Below the pieces are notes generated by a model that was given only the letters and a program-made list of their open reading frames with translations, was not told the DNA's origin and searched no databases. The position numbers and the translations under genes are program-made. Positions 33,490 to 42,998 of a DNA stretch of 64,000 bases are shown piece by piece (position 1 is the first letter of the stretch; the number at the start of each line of letters is the position of its first letter). Where the stretch lies: NCBI RefSeq assembly GCF_963664075.1, contig NZ_OY760916.1, positions 2,358,001 to 2,422,000 of the forward strand, given 5' to 3'. The stretch comes from an uncultured Desulfobulbus sp. (GTDB lineage Bacteria; Desulfobacterota; Desulfobulbia; Desulfobulbales; Desulfobulbaceae).

Positions 33490-34502
33490 TGAGCAACTTC
33501 CGGATAAATTTGTTTGAGGAAACGTTTTGAATAAATACTCTGAATATCCTCAATGGGATGCTTAACCATCCCCTGTTCGAGAAAGGCTTCATACATCTGG
33601 GCCCACACATCACCTTGCATCCATCCAATTGGAGCACTGCCCGTATGCACTAGCGGTACCTGAGCATCCATCATCTCCCGCTGCACCTTTTCATTTTTAA
33701 TTTTGGAATATTTCAGAGCCACAGCAACAGCTTCTTGTTGGTTGTTGATGCTGTATTGCCAGCCTTTGAGCGAAGCACGAAGAAATCGAAGGGCTAAGTC
33801 TGGATTCGTGTTTGCAAGAGAAGAGGTCGTCACGAGAGTGTCTCCATAAAAATCAACTCCGTAGTCCCCTGGCCAGATAATATTGAGCGGTATGTTTTTG
33901 TTGCGCAATTTTATAACGCCACCGACTAAATAAGCAGGGGTAACATCCGCCTGATCAGAAAGAAAACTGGCGTAGGTTGAATCGTAAGGAACAATAGATA
34001 TACTTGTTGGATCGATGCCTTTTCGTTGCAAAAGAGTATTGAGTTGTACAATGCCTTCAATGAACCCACTGGTGCGGAGATTTCCTACGGCAATTTTTTT
34101 CCCCTTGAAATCTTTGGGGCGAATAATTCCTGAATCTGCTTTAGCGACAAAAACTGTTGGGTTACGTTGATAGAGAACAGAAAGTGCAATCAATGGATTT
34201 GCAATGTTATTGTTAAGCAACACCATTTCAGCAGGAACTACAGCAAAATCAGCTTCATTGGTGAGAAGCCGCTGGGCCTGATTGATTCTGGTCCCGCCTT
34301 CCAGTAAAACAACCTGGATATTTTCTTGCTTGTAATACCCCTTTTCCAGAGCCATATAAAAGCCGACAAACTGTGCCTGGTGGACCCACTTAAGCTGGAG
34401 CCGTACCAAATCAGGCTCTGGACATTCTTGTTCTCCCTGACACCCGAACAAACAGAGACAAAGAATGACAAAACAGGAGAACAGTGCAAAACGTTGACGC
34501 AT
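33486..34502 (-). CDS. NMT1/ThiY-like substrate-binding lipoprotein
   Basis: A 338-residue lipoprotein: signal peptide with lipobox LFGC, then a SsuA/THI5-like binding protein: LKWVHQAQFVGFYMALEKGY, ADFAVVPAEMVLLNN, FKGKKIAVGNLRTSG, and WPGDYGVDFYGDTLVTT. Relatives bind thiamin precursors, taurine, nitrate or aromatic acids; the ligand is not predictable here. ATG 34502 is chosen because GGGAGGGA lies 6 nt upstream and it gives a proper lipoprotein signal. No ABC permease is nearby. The gene overlaps the start of a histidine kinase, suggesting a sensing role. Confidence 0.87.
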   Translation of the reverse strand: MRQRFALFSCFVILCLCLFGCQGEQECPEPDLVRLQLKWVHQAQFVGFYMALEKGYYKQENIQVVLLEGGTRINQAQRLLTNEADFAVVPAEMVLLNNNIANPLIALSVLYQRNPTVFVAKADSGIIRPKDFKGKKIAVGNLRTSGFIEGIVQLNTLLQRKGIDPTSISIVPYDSTYASFLSDQADVTPAYLVGGVIKLRNKNIPLNIIWPGDYGVDFYGDTLVTTSSLANTNPDLALRFLRASLKGWQYSINNQQEAVAVALKYSKIKNEKVQREMMDAQVPLVHTGSAPIGWMQGDVWAQMYEAFLEQGMVKHPIEDIQSIYSKRFLKQIYPEVAQ

Positions 34503-34560
34503 CTCGTCCCTCCCAATGAGCATCACTACTTACCGAGCCCGCTACGATTCCTCTGGGCAT

Positions 34561-34689
34561 CTTGAATAATTGCTTTTTCTGCCAATCCCGGCATCACGCC
34601 TAAAAAATTATCATCGGAATATCAAGCACATGACTGCGGTATTTTTTTGCGCAATCCTTGGCCTTGATCGAAAAATCTCATTATTCAAG
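34561..34689 (-). repeat. Hairpin repeat element, family E copy 2
   Basis: A 129-bp element bounded by near-perfect inverted arms CTTGAATAATTGCTTTTTC (34561-34579) and GAAAAATCTCATTATTCAAG (34670-34689). Read on the minus strand, its inside (TACCGCAGTCAT..ATATTCCGATGATAA..GCCGGGATTGG) matches the core of the element at 1317-1442, whereas the outer arms differ in sequence yet still pair. It lies about 60 bp upstream of the binding-protein gene, in the same orientation. Confidence 0.8.
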
Positions 34690-34748
34690 ACAACCATCTG
34701 AATACGTAAGCCAACAAAACGACTCTCCCCCAGTGGGGAGCAGTGATA

Positions 34749-36344
34749 TTATTTTGAATATTCCATGGGAAGACGAATAAAAAACGTAGTTCCTTCCCCT
34801 TCCTCGGTTTCAAAGCTAATTTCACCGCCATGCTTTTCAACAACAATATTTTTAGCGATCGCCAATCCCTGACCAGTCCCCTTACCAATCTCCTTTGTTG
34901 TAAAAAAAGGAGTGTAGACCCGCTCCTGAATCTCCTGAGGAATACCACCACCATTATCGGCAATGGTGATGAGCACACCATCCCCTGCCTTTTGGGTAGT
35001 AATATGGATACAGCCACGCTGTATCCCTCCCTCATGTATGCGGCTCGATATAGCGTGACTGGCGTTGATAAGTATGTTGAGAAATACCTGATTCAATTCA
35101 CCGGGAAGTGCGCTGATCAGGGGGAGATCTTCCTGAAATTGAGTTGTGAGATCACTGGCATATTTCCACTCATTTCGAGAAATAATCACAGTACTTTCAA
35201 GACATTGATTTACATCTGTGTCTATCTTACTCTCTGTTCCAGGATGCGAGAATTCACGCATGGCCTTAATGATTGAGGAAATGCGGCTGATACCACTGAG
35301 GCATTGCACAAGCGTCTGGGGAAGTTCTTGTTGCAGATACTCCAAATCACTGTCTTGCTTAAGCTCTTCAAATTTCTTCTGCAGTGATCTGGTGACTTCG
35401 TTACTGTTTTCCCCATCCACAAGTAATAACGAAGAATGTATAAAGCCAAAGAGCTCCTCCAAAGCCTCACCAAGAAAGCGTATATTGTCTCCGAGATACT
35501 GGATGGGGGTGTTTATTTCATGGGTTATTCCAGCCGCTAACTGCCCAATGGCCTCAAGTTTTTGGGCTTGGCGTAACTCACGCTCTTTGTTCAGTTGCTC
35601 GGTGATGTCTTCAAGCATCAGGACAACAGCACGTTTACTCTGGTCCCCAAGTTTCACTACCAAGAGGGAAACCTGCATATCCAGTTCACCTTGCTTGCTT
35701 AAAAAATGGGCTAAAAAATGATAGCCTTCACCGGTACGCAGAGCCTGTTCGGTGAAAAGTTGCAGGGATTGTTCGCTTTCATAGGGAACATAGAACTGGT
35801 CTAATTGAGCCAAGGAATCACCCTTGCTGACACCGTCAAACCAAACACTTAACTGTCTATTCAGTGCAATTATGCCTGCCTGATCATCCACGAGCAACAG
35901 TCCCACATGAAGACTGTTCATGATTATCTCGAGCTGTGACTCTATACTCTTACGAGAGTTGATCTGTTGCAGTTCCAATTCACGACGTCGCAGGGTATTG
36001 GCCACCGTGATCAAGACCAGATTTTTATTAAACGGCTTGATAATATAACCGTAGACTCCAGCGTCTATTACCCTTTGTGCATCAGCGGGTTTATCAAGAA
36101 TGGTGGCAACGATGATACCTATCTCGGGGTGATGCTGCCTGACAAAACCAATCAGCTCCAGGCCGGAAACCTCGGGCATTTGCAAATCCGTGATAAGCAA
36201 GGCAATGGGATACTGTTCCAAAATTGGCTTAGCCCCCTCGACGGAGTTAGCCGTTTTCACTGTATATCCTCCCTGCATAAGTATTGTCTGCAACAGCTTC
36301 AGTACTGAGGGTTCATCATCAACAACGAGCACAAATACGGACAT
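34749..36344 (-). CDS. Cytoplasmic REC-PAS-histidine kinase
   Basis: A 531-residue protein without membrane segments. An N-terminal receiver (VLVVDDEPSVLKLLQTIL, ALLITDLQMPEVSGLELIG, GYIIKPFNK) is followed by a PAS-like domain (about 140-255, IIMNSLHVGLLLVDDQAGII), HisKA (LEAIGQLAAGITHEINTPIQ) and HATPase (NILINASHAI, DNGGGIPQ, GTGQGLAIAKNIV). This architecture suits a phosphorelay in which the receiver controls the attached kinase. The upstream hybrid kinase gene ends 44 bp before its start. There is no DNA-binding output. Confidence 0.9.
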   Translation of the reverse strand: MSVFVLVVDDEPSVLKLLQTILMQGGYTVKTANSVEGAKPILEQYPIALLITDLQMPEVSGLELIGFVRQHHPEIGIIVATILDKPADAQRVIDAGVYGYIIKPFNKNLVLITVANTLRRRELELQQINSRKSIESQLEIIMNSLHVGLLLVDDQAGIIALNRQLSVWFDGVSKGDSLAQLDQFYVPYESEQSLQLFTEQALRTGEGYHFLAHFLSKQGELDMQVSLLVVKLGDQSKRAVVLMLEDITEQLNKERELRQAQKLEAIGQLAAGITHEINTPIQYLGDNIRFLGEALEELFGFIHSSLLLVDGENSNEVTRSLQKKFEELKQDSDLEYLQQELPQTLVQCLSGISRISSIIKAMREFSHPGTESKIDTDVNQCLESTVIISRNEWKYASDLTTQFQEDLPLISALPGELNQVFLNILINASHAISSRIHEGGIQRGCIHITTQKAGDGVLITIADNGGGIPQEIQERVYTPFFTTKEIGKGTGQGLAIAKNIVVEKHGGEISFETEEGEGTTFFIRLPMEYSK

Positions 36345-36388
36345 TACTTGACCACTCTTGGTTAAGGTTGGGCAGAAGGGGTATTGAC

Positions 36389-39097
36389 TTATGCCCCCTT
36401 TTTAGGTGCAAGACTTTGATCAATCATTGTGAGCAATTGTCGCCGATCCAGAGGTTTGGGAATAAAGGATACCTTCCCCTCCGAGCCTTCCACTCCTTTG
36501 ACCTTAGAGGTATTGCCACTCATAACCACCACCGGCAGCTGGGGCATACACTTTAAAGCTTCTTTGGTAAGTGTATTGCCGCACATATGGGGCATGGTCA
36601 TATCTGTGAGCAGGAGATCAAACTTTTCCGGCGACGCTACGATTTGTTGCAGCGCCTGCTGAGGATCAGTCGCTGTTGTCACTCTGTAGCCTGCTTTTTC
36701 AAGTATCTTCTGGCAAAGCCGAACGATAGCGGGTTCATCATCGACAACCAGGATTGTCTCGCCATTTCCCATCGGCATGGCAGGTTTCTTGTAGATTGCT
36801 CCCGGCTCACCCACATCTTGAGTATATACGGGAAATAATATCGAAAATGTGGTTCCCTCACCAGGAACAGATTGGACATGAATGTCACCTCTGTAATCAC
36901 GAACAATTCCATGAACAACAGCGAGCCCAAGACCAGTTCCTTCGCCTTGTCTTTTTGTGGTAAAATAGGGTTCAAATATGGATTGGAGTATATCCTGCGG
37001 AATCCCGTGCCCCGTATCAGCGACCTGCAACTGCAGATACTCTCCCGGTGAAAGGGTTGGGTGCTTAAGACGATCTTCTTTGGTTATGCTTGCTTGCTCA
37101 AGAGAGACGGATAAAACGCCCCCGGTGTTTTTCATTGCATGGGCCGAGTTGGTACACAAATTCATCATTATCTGATGTATCTGGGTAGGATCGGCCATAA
37201 TTTTGCCCGGATCTGTGGCGAACCTACTGCGCATCTCTACGGAAGAGGGTAAGGTTGAACGGAGTAACTTCAACGCTTCCTTGATAATGAATGTGATATC
37301 CAGAGGTTTGAGTTCCTGGTCTAACCTGCGACTAAAGGTCAATATCTGCTGAACCAGATCACGGGCTCGAATACTGGCCTGATACACCTCCTGAAGGTAT
37401 CGAGCCAAATCCTGTCCGTGGGCAACCTGATGCATCCCCAGCTCCGTGAAGCCGAGTATCGCGGTTAAAATATTATTAAAATCATGAGCGATCCCCCCGG
37501 CAAGTGTCCCCAGTGCTTCCATTTTTTGAGCCTGACGCAATTGTTGTTCCAAGGAGGCGCGTTCGCTGACGTCCTCTGCCATACAGAGCACACTTGTAAT
37601 TTCGCCTTTCTCATCGTAGACAGGGCTCCCTGTCATTCGCAGCGTCGTGGAGCGTCCGATCTGTACAGATTCTATGGTAATTTTCCCTGAAGCCAGTGCA
37701 CTTTGGGCAGGACATCTCTTGCACATTTCCTCATGCTTCCAGATAGCAGAGCAGAATTGTCCCTTAATTTTCCCCTGCTGTTGCTCCACCAGGGTTACTG
37801 CTTTTTTGTTGGCCCAAATGACACGCTTGTCTTTATCGAGCAAAAGAATACTATGGTGCATGGTATCAAGGATGGTTCGCAGCAACAGCTCTGAGTTTCG
37901 AATCTGCTGTTTATCCATCCGTTCGTTGGAAATATCACTCGCAATACCAAGTAAATAGGTTGGTAGCCCAGGGAAGGTAATTGGTGTTTTTATGGTACGA
38001 TACCATCGAGTGACACCACTGCGGTCGGTTAAACATTCCTCAGCAATATAGCGGGGCTTTTGCGTGGCTAATACTTCGGCATCTATTGCTTGAAACGATT
38101 GTGCCTCGTGAATTTTAAGATTTTGTTCACTCATTATTTCCACATCAGAGCGTCCTATCATCTGCTCAACAGTGGTCCCGTAGATCTTGGCCAGCGCTTC
38201 ATTGGCCATGACATATTTTCCTTTGTCATCTTTGACAAACACCACATTGGGCGAAGTATCGAAAATACGCCGTAAAAATTCCTCATTTGTTTTCAAGGAG
38301 AGCTCTATCCGTTTCCTCTCGGTGATATCGTAATGGGCAAAAACCAGGCTGCCACGCCCTGTACCAGAAAAAAGACTCGCTTCCATGCGAAACCACCGCT
38401 TCTCCTCTGCTGAATGACAGGGGTATTCCATGGCAAAGCCATCGATCTCACCAATGAGCATCTGCCCGGATTTTTGTAAAAATTCTGTAACGATTGCAGA
38501 ATCATTGCCTGATATTGGTAGACAGGCATCAAAATAGTTGGCGCCCTCGTTAATACATTCTGATTGTGTCCCGGATTCTGCTCCAAATTTCCTCCAGGCC
38601 TCATTCACTAGAATAATATGCCCTTCACTGTCGGTGATTGCGATACGGGCAGTAAGAGAGTTGATGATTGATCGTAAAAAAGATTCGGTTTCCTGGACTT
38701 GTTGCTGGAGACGATGCCGCTCAAGAGCATAGAAACAGACACGGGGTAGCATCATTTCGGTTCCGTTTCCTTTTGCCAGAAAATCTTGCGCACCATAACG
38801 TATTGCCTGTTGCCCGAGTACACTGTCATCGTTTCCAGTGAGCACGATAATGGGGATGTTTATTGCAACAGGGAGCAACTGCTCTAAGGTGGAGAGGCCG
38901 CTGCTATCGGGCAAGCCCAAATCAAGAATGACAATATCTATGGCTCGCGATTGCAGCAGTTCTATTCCTTGGCTTAGGCGGGCAGCCGATACAAGAGTGT
39001 ATTGGCAGAGTGAAGCTTCCTCAAAAATGCTTTTTATAAGTTCGTTTTGAGGGAGAGAGTCTTCTATGAGCAAAACAGAGATTTGTGGCTCGGTCAT
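36389..39097 (-). CDS. Hybrid histidine kinase REC-PAS-PAS-PAS-HisKA-HATPase-REC
   Basis: A 902-residue soluble hybrid kinase. In order: receiver (LLIEDSLPQNELIKSIF, IDIVILDLGLPDSSGLS), three PAS modules (ITDSEGHIILVNEAWRKFGA; NVVFVKDDKGKYVMANEAL; SILLLDKDKRVIWANKKAV), HisKA (LGTLAGGIAHDFNNILTAIL), HATPase (DTGHGIPQ, GTGLGLAVVHGIV) and a C-terminal receiver (FDLLLTDMTMPHMCGN). The third PAS has CSAIWKHEEMCKRCPA, a Cys-rich stretch that could bind a metal or heme (inference). ATG 39097 is preferred over a TTG nine codons upstream. It heads the signalling block. Confidence 0.92.
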   Translation of the reverse strand: MTEPQISVLLIEDSLPQNELIKSIFEEASLCQYTLVSAARLSQGIELLQSRAIDIVILDLGLPDSSGLSTLEQLLPVAINIPIIVLTGNDDSVLGQQAIRYGAQDFLAKGNGTEMMLPRVCFYALERHRLQQQVQETESFLRSIINSLTARIAITDSEGHIILVNEAWRKFGAESGTQSECINEGANYFDACLPISGNDSAIVTEFLQKSGQMLIGEIDGFAMEYPCHSAEEKRWFRMEASLFSGTGRGSLVFAHYDITERKRIELSLKTNEEFLRRIFDTSPNVVFVKDDKGKYVMANEALAKIYGTTVEQMIGRSDVEIMSEQNLKIHEAQSFQAIDAEVLATQKPRYIAEECLTDRSGVTRWYRTIKTPITFPGLPTYLLGIASDISNERMDKQQIRNSELLLRTILDTMHHSILLLDKDKRVIWANKKAVTLVEQQQGKIKGQFCSAIWKHEEMCKRCPAQSALASGKITIESVQIGRSTTLRMTGSPVYDEKGEITSVLCMAEDVSERASLEQQLRQAQKMEALGTLAGGIAHDFNNILTAILGFTELGMHQVAHGQDLARYLQEVYQASIRARDLVQQILTFSRRLDQELKPLDITFIIKEALKLLRSTLPSSVEMRSRFATDPGKIMADPTQIHQIMMNLCTNSAHAMKNTGGVLSVSLEQASITKEDRLKHPTLSPGEYLQLQVADTGHGIPQDILQSIFEPYFTTKRQGEGTGLGLAVVHGIVRDYRGDIHVQSVPGEGTTFSILFPVYTQDVGEPGAIYKKPAMPMGNGETILVVDDEPAIVRLCQKILEKAGYRVTTATDPQQALQQIVASPEKFDLLLTDMTMPHMCGNTLTKEALKCMPQLPVVVMSGNTSKVKGVEGSEGKVSFIPKPLDRRQLLTMIDQSLAPKKGA

Positions 39098-39124
39098 AGG
39101 TATCACGGTATGGGCTGAGAGCAA

Positions 39125-39525
39125 TGGTTATATGGAAAGATTGTAGCCTAGTACGTGAGATAAAACTTCTTCATGACATCATTTCACTCTGTACAAAATC
39201 TGTTGCGCCCTCACATGTTGTAACTTAATTGATTGTATAGAAAGAATAGATAGAGATCAAGTACAGCTTCATCACGGAAGATTTTGTATTTTCGGAAAAA
39301 ATATATCTCAAAAAACGCATATCGTTTCTACAAAACAAGACATTTAAAAAATAAATATTCTTTGCAATACACCTAGGCACTGATGTAGGCAGCACAGGCC
39401 GAAGCATAGCTGCGAAAAAACCCCGCAATCGCTACAGGTTGATAGATACCGGTTTTTTCCGTGCTCCTCCTTTTGGTTACGCACGAAATTGTTCAAAATA
39501 TACACGAGATTGCAGAAGTAGTATT
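39125..39525. other. Noncoding intergenic region
   Basis: About 400 AT-rich bp between the divergent hybrid kinase and the exporter gene. I see no RNA gene, repeat or convincing terminator. It presumably holds both promoters. Confidence 0.5.
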
Positions 39526-40749
39526 ATGATGTTGAAAACAAATCAGTTCAATGCTCCCACCGTAACTCCAGGCTGGTATCTCCTTGCGGTCCTTAGCCTG
39601 CTGATGGGATTTGCCTCCATCTCCACCGACCTTTACCTACCGGCTATGCCGCTGATGCGTTCCTCCTTGCAAGCGAGCCACGGCAGTATTGAACTGACAA
39701 TCTCCAGTTATCTCATAGGTTTCAGCCTGGGCCAGCTCTTTTGGGGTCCGATCAGTGACCGCTACGGCCGCCGCCCCTCCATCGCCGTTGGTCTTATCTT
39801 CTTTATTCTCGGTTCTGCCGGTTGTGCTCTGGCTGCAAACGCTCAGGCGCTGATAGGCTGGCGCGTCATTCAGGCTCTGGGTGCCTGTGCCAGTGTTGCC
39901 CTATCCCGCGCCATGGTGCGGGATCTCTACCAAGGCAACCGGGGAGCCCAGATGCTCTCCACCCTGCTTACGGTAATGGCCATTGCTCCATTGGTCGGCC
40001 CGCTCGTCGGTGGCCAAATCGTAGCCCTTGCTGGCTGGCGAGCGATCTTTTGGCTTTTGGTTGGTATCGGTTTGTTCACCTTGGTCGCCCTCTGGACCAT
40101 TCCTGAGACCCTCCTCCCTGAAAAAAGAAACAGGGAACCGCTCATTCGCGCAATGCTCCGCTACGGTGGACTGCTCAAGCACCCGCAAGTCCTGGGGTAT
40201 GCGGGGGCCGGGGGATTTCTCTACGCAGGAATGTTTGCCTATGTTGCCGGTACCCCCTTTGCCTATATCACCTACTACCATGTGCCGGAGCAAGGATACG
40301 GGCTGCTCTTTGGCCTGGTCATTGTCGGCATCATGACGGCAAATATGCTCAATTCGCGGCTGGTCATGCACCACGGCTATGAAAAACTGCTCCGCGCAGG
40401 TGCCTTGGTCACAGCCCTGGGCGCTGTGGCCACAGGGATCACCGCTCATACGGGCTGGGGAGGGCTCTGGGGTCTGGTTGTCCCTCTCTGCCTCTGCATC
40501 TCAACCACCGGCTTTATTGTGGCCAACTCACTCACCGGTGCCATGGCCCACTTTCCCCAGCAGGCAGGAGCGGTCTCCGCCCTTGTGGGGGCAATTCATT
40601 ACGGCAGCGGCATCCTCGGCTCTGCCCTGGTCGGGCTGCTGGCCGACGGGACCCCGGGCCCGATGGGCTTGGTCATTGGCTTCAGCGGTCTGGGGTGTTT
40701 TCTCTCGACCTTTTTGGTTGGAGGGCAAAAAAAAGAAACGGAGGTGTAA
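39526..40749 (+). CDS. Bcr/CflA-family MFS multidrug exporter
   Basis: About 407 residues and twelve predicted membrane helices. The Bcr/CflA signature SISTDLYLPAMPLMRSSLQA opens TM1, motif A reads GPISDRYGRRPSIAVGL and motif C ALGACASVALSRAMVRDLY. Relatives export bicyclomycin, chloramphenicol or sulfonamides by proton antiport in the inner membrane. ATG 39526 (or 39529) starts the conserved part; the longer frame from 39439 adds a non-homologous leader. The ribosome-binding site is weak. It is monocistronic, convergent with the TGT-MnmC gene. Confidence 0.88.
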   Translation: MMLKTNQFNAPTVTPGWYLLAVLSLLMGFASISTDLYLPAMPLMRSSLQASHGSIELTISSYLIGFSLGQLFWGPISDRYGRRPSIAVGLIFFILGSAGCALAANAQALIGWRVIQALGACASVALSRAMVRDLYQGNRGAQMLSTLLTVMAIAPLVGPLVGGQIVALAGWRAIFWLLVGIGLFTLVALWTIPETLLPEKRNREPLIRAMLRYGGLLKHPQVLGYAGAGGFLYAGMFAYVAGTPFAYITYYHVPEQGYGLLFGLVIVGIMTANMLNSRLVMHHGYEKLLRAGALVTALGAVATGITAHTGWGGLWGLVVPLCLCISTTGFIVANSLTGAMAHFPQQAGAVSALVGAIHYGSGILGSALVGLLADGTPGPMGLVIGFSGLGCFLSTFLVGGQKKETEV

Positions 40750-40997
40750 ACCGGCCCAATGAAAATGGGATGGTGGCCGTTGCCGGTCCCCGGGCCCGAG
40801 AGTTGCACTGGAGAGCAAACATCGTAAAAAGCTTATCGCACAGGAGGTGATTGATGCCGCAAGACGATCCGAGTGATTTCCGATGGCACACCCAACCGGG
40901 TTGAAAATCCAGCCCCTACAGGGCAACCACCAGATCAGGCTGATGCAGATATAGGCAACGAGAATAAGTGAGGGCAGAGCGAGACGCATACGAAATA

Positions 40998-42998
40998 TTA
41001 CTCTTCAAACTGAGGATGAGAGAGAACCTTATCCTCAATAGTTGCTTTGTCTTCTTCTGTAGTGTTGGGACTGACAGGAGCACTACTTATTGTAAATTTT
41101 TTGAGCCATCCTCTGTTAAGCAGTTCAACACTCTCGTTTGTTTTCATGCCAATATATGCCCTGGTGGTATCCGGTTTCGGACCAGAACAGGGGCCGAGCG
41201 CCACATAAAATCCAGCGGCTAGAAGGGCTGCCCGTATTGCAGTCGAGTTGGAATAGGTAAAAAGCGCGGTGTGGTTTTTACCTGCATTTTTACATATGTC
41301 AGCGATTTCTCTGAATGTGTGATAGGTCCATAGGTGGGCATCACTTTTTTGAGAAAACATATCATACCAAATGATATCAGGAGCCTGCGCATTTTCTTTT
41401 GTCTTCTGAAAATCGCCTGGTACAAGATGCCAGCTGAACGTTTCATCCTGGCTGGTCCACTCTCCATTGGAGAGAATGCTAGCCACTGCCTGGTGGCGTA
41501 CGTGGGTAAAGAGGGCGGAGTTTCGCTTGGCAAGCTGAAGCGAATCAAGGTCCTGTTCAAAACTTACAAGCTGAATTTCTGGCAGCGTTGCCCCCGCACT
41601 TTTCATCTCTTCATACGCCAGAATAAAACGCATCGCGTTAAATCCCGCACCGAGTCCAACATCCCAGATTGTTGAACGAGCCCTTTTCAGACGAGCAAGC
41701 GTTGGTGCAACGTAGAGTGTGTCAGCTTCACCGTAGGGATCATTAATCGAATGAAATTTTTCACCCGTCTGTTCATCAAGAATTGTATGCCAGCCTTTTG
41801 CGGATGCGACGACTCGAAATTTCCCCAGCTTTGAGCGGTCTTTTCTCTTTTTTCTCTTTGGTGCAGTTACCGGGTTATCGCGGTCCTGGATAATCAGCGT
41901 TTCTTTTGCTCTGCTGTAATACGTATAAAATGTTCCGTTCAGTATTTCCTGACGCATCTGATCCATGAGCCGTTTGTAAAAGCTTAGATTATGAAGGCCC
42001 ACAAGCTGTGAGGCTAGATATTCGTCACATTTTACCAGATGGTGCAAATAGGCTCGGGAGTATGTTCTGCATGTTTCACATACACACGCATCATCCAGAG
42101 GCCGGTCTGCAAACTTGTGCACACTCCGTCGCAAGTCAATCCTGCCGTGGGATGTCCAGGCAACCCCCTGTCTCCCCATGGCTGTCGGCAGAATGCAGTC
42201 AAACATATCAACTCCCCGGTGCACTGCTTCCAGCAGGTCGATGGGGGTCCCCACGCCCATGAGATAGCGGGGCCGATCAGAGGGCAGGAGGGATGCGGTA
42301 AATTCGGTCAAATCTTTCCGCTCATGGTCTTCTTCGCCGACAGCAAGGCCGCCAATTGCAAAGCCGTCAAACGGGAGGGAGGTGATCTGGCCAGCGCTCA
42401 TTTTGCGCAACTTTTCATACCGGCCGCCCTGGACGATGCCGAAGAGGTACTGCGGCGATTCCTGCCGTGCGGCAAGCGAACGCTCTGCCCAGCGGGCGGT
42501 GAGCTCTGCTGCGGCAAGGGTCTCCTTGTAGGAAGAGGTGGCATTGACACACTGATCAAGAACCATCATGATATCCGAGCCGATCGCCTTCTGTACTTCT
42601 ATGCTCTTTTCAGGGGTAAGCTGGATGAACTTGTTATCAAGATAGCTTTTGAATGTGGCCCCTTCCTCCCGTATGGTGACATCCCGGCTCAGTGAAAAGA
42701 CCTGAAACCCACCGGAGTCGGTGAGTACGGATCTCGGCCACTGCATGAAATTGTGTATACCTTTGAATTGGTTAAACACCTCCATTCCAGGACGAATGAG
42801 AAGGTGATATGTATTGGCAAGGAGCACTGGAAAACCTAAGGCTTCGGCGTCTTCAGTCCTCTGACAGCGCAGAGCTGCCCGGGTTGCAACCGGCATGAAA
42901 ACCGGAGTTTTGACTGTGTTGTGGAGGGTTTCATAGGTACAGGCCCTGGCTGCACTGTCTTTGCACGTCCCATCTATTGTAAAATGTAATCGTCCCAT
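40998..42998 (-). CDS. tRNA-guanine transglycosylase fused to MnmC-like methyltransferase
   Basis: A 666-residue fusion. Residues 1-385 form a TGT domain: LTDSGGFQVFSLSRDV, LFGIVQGGRYEKLRKMSA, GVDMFDCILPTAMGRQG and the zinc site CVCETC with downstream His. Canonical bacterial TGT has PTRNARNG where this has PTAMGRQGVAWTS, so the guanine/tRNA loop diverges. After a basic linker (KRKKRKDRSK, about 395) residues about 440-620 resemble the SAM domain of MnmC (DUF752): TIWDVGLGAGFNAMRFI, WYDMFSQKSDAHLW and GPKPDTTRA. One polypeptide might act on two wobble modifications, queuosine and mnm5U, but the substrates are inferred. Confidence 0.85.
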   Translation of the reverse strand: MGRLHFTIDGTCKDSAARACTYETLHNTVKTPVFMPVATRAALRCQRTEDAEALGFPVLLANTYHLLIRPGMEVFNQFKGIHNFMQWPRSVLTDSGGFQVFSLSRDVTIREEGATFKSYLDNKFIQLTPEKSIEVQKAIGSDIMMVLDQCVNATSSYKETLAAAELTARWAERSLAARQESPQYLFGIVQGGRYEKLRKMSAGQITSLPFDGFAIGGLAVGEEDHERKDLTEFTASLLPSDRPRYLMGVGTPIDLLEAVHRGVDMFDCILPTAMGRQGVAWTSHGRIDLRRSVHKFADRPLDDACVCETCRTYSRAYLHHLVKCDEYLASQLVGLHNLSFYKRLMDQMRQEILNGTFYTYYSRAKETLIIQDRDNPVTAPKRKKRKDRSKLGKFRVVASAKGWHTILDEQTGEKFHSINDPYGEADTLYVAPTLARLKRARSTIWDVGLGAGFNAMRFILAYEEMKSAGATLPEIQLVSFEQDLDSLQLAKRNSALFTHVRHQAVASILSNGEWTSQDETFSWHLVPGDFQKTKENAQAPDIIWYDMFSQKSDAHLWTYHTFREIADICKNAGKNHTALFTYSNSTAIRAALLAAGFYVALGPCSGPKPDTTRAYIGMKTNESVELLNRGWLKKFTISSAPVSPNTTEEDKATIEDKVLSHPQFEE

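Noticed and set aside
40750..40997. Possible gene fragments between the exporter and the TGT-MnmC gene
   Set aside because: Short stretches (for example RVALESKHRKKLIAQEVI on the plus strand, and a hydrophobic minus-strand N-terminus near 40989) look protein-like, but none has a start, length or family match.
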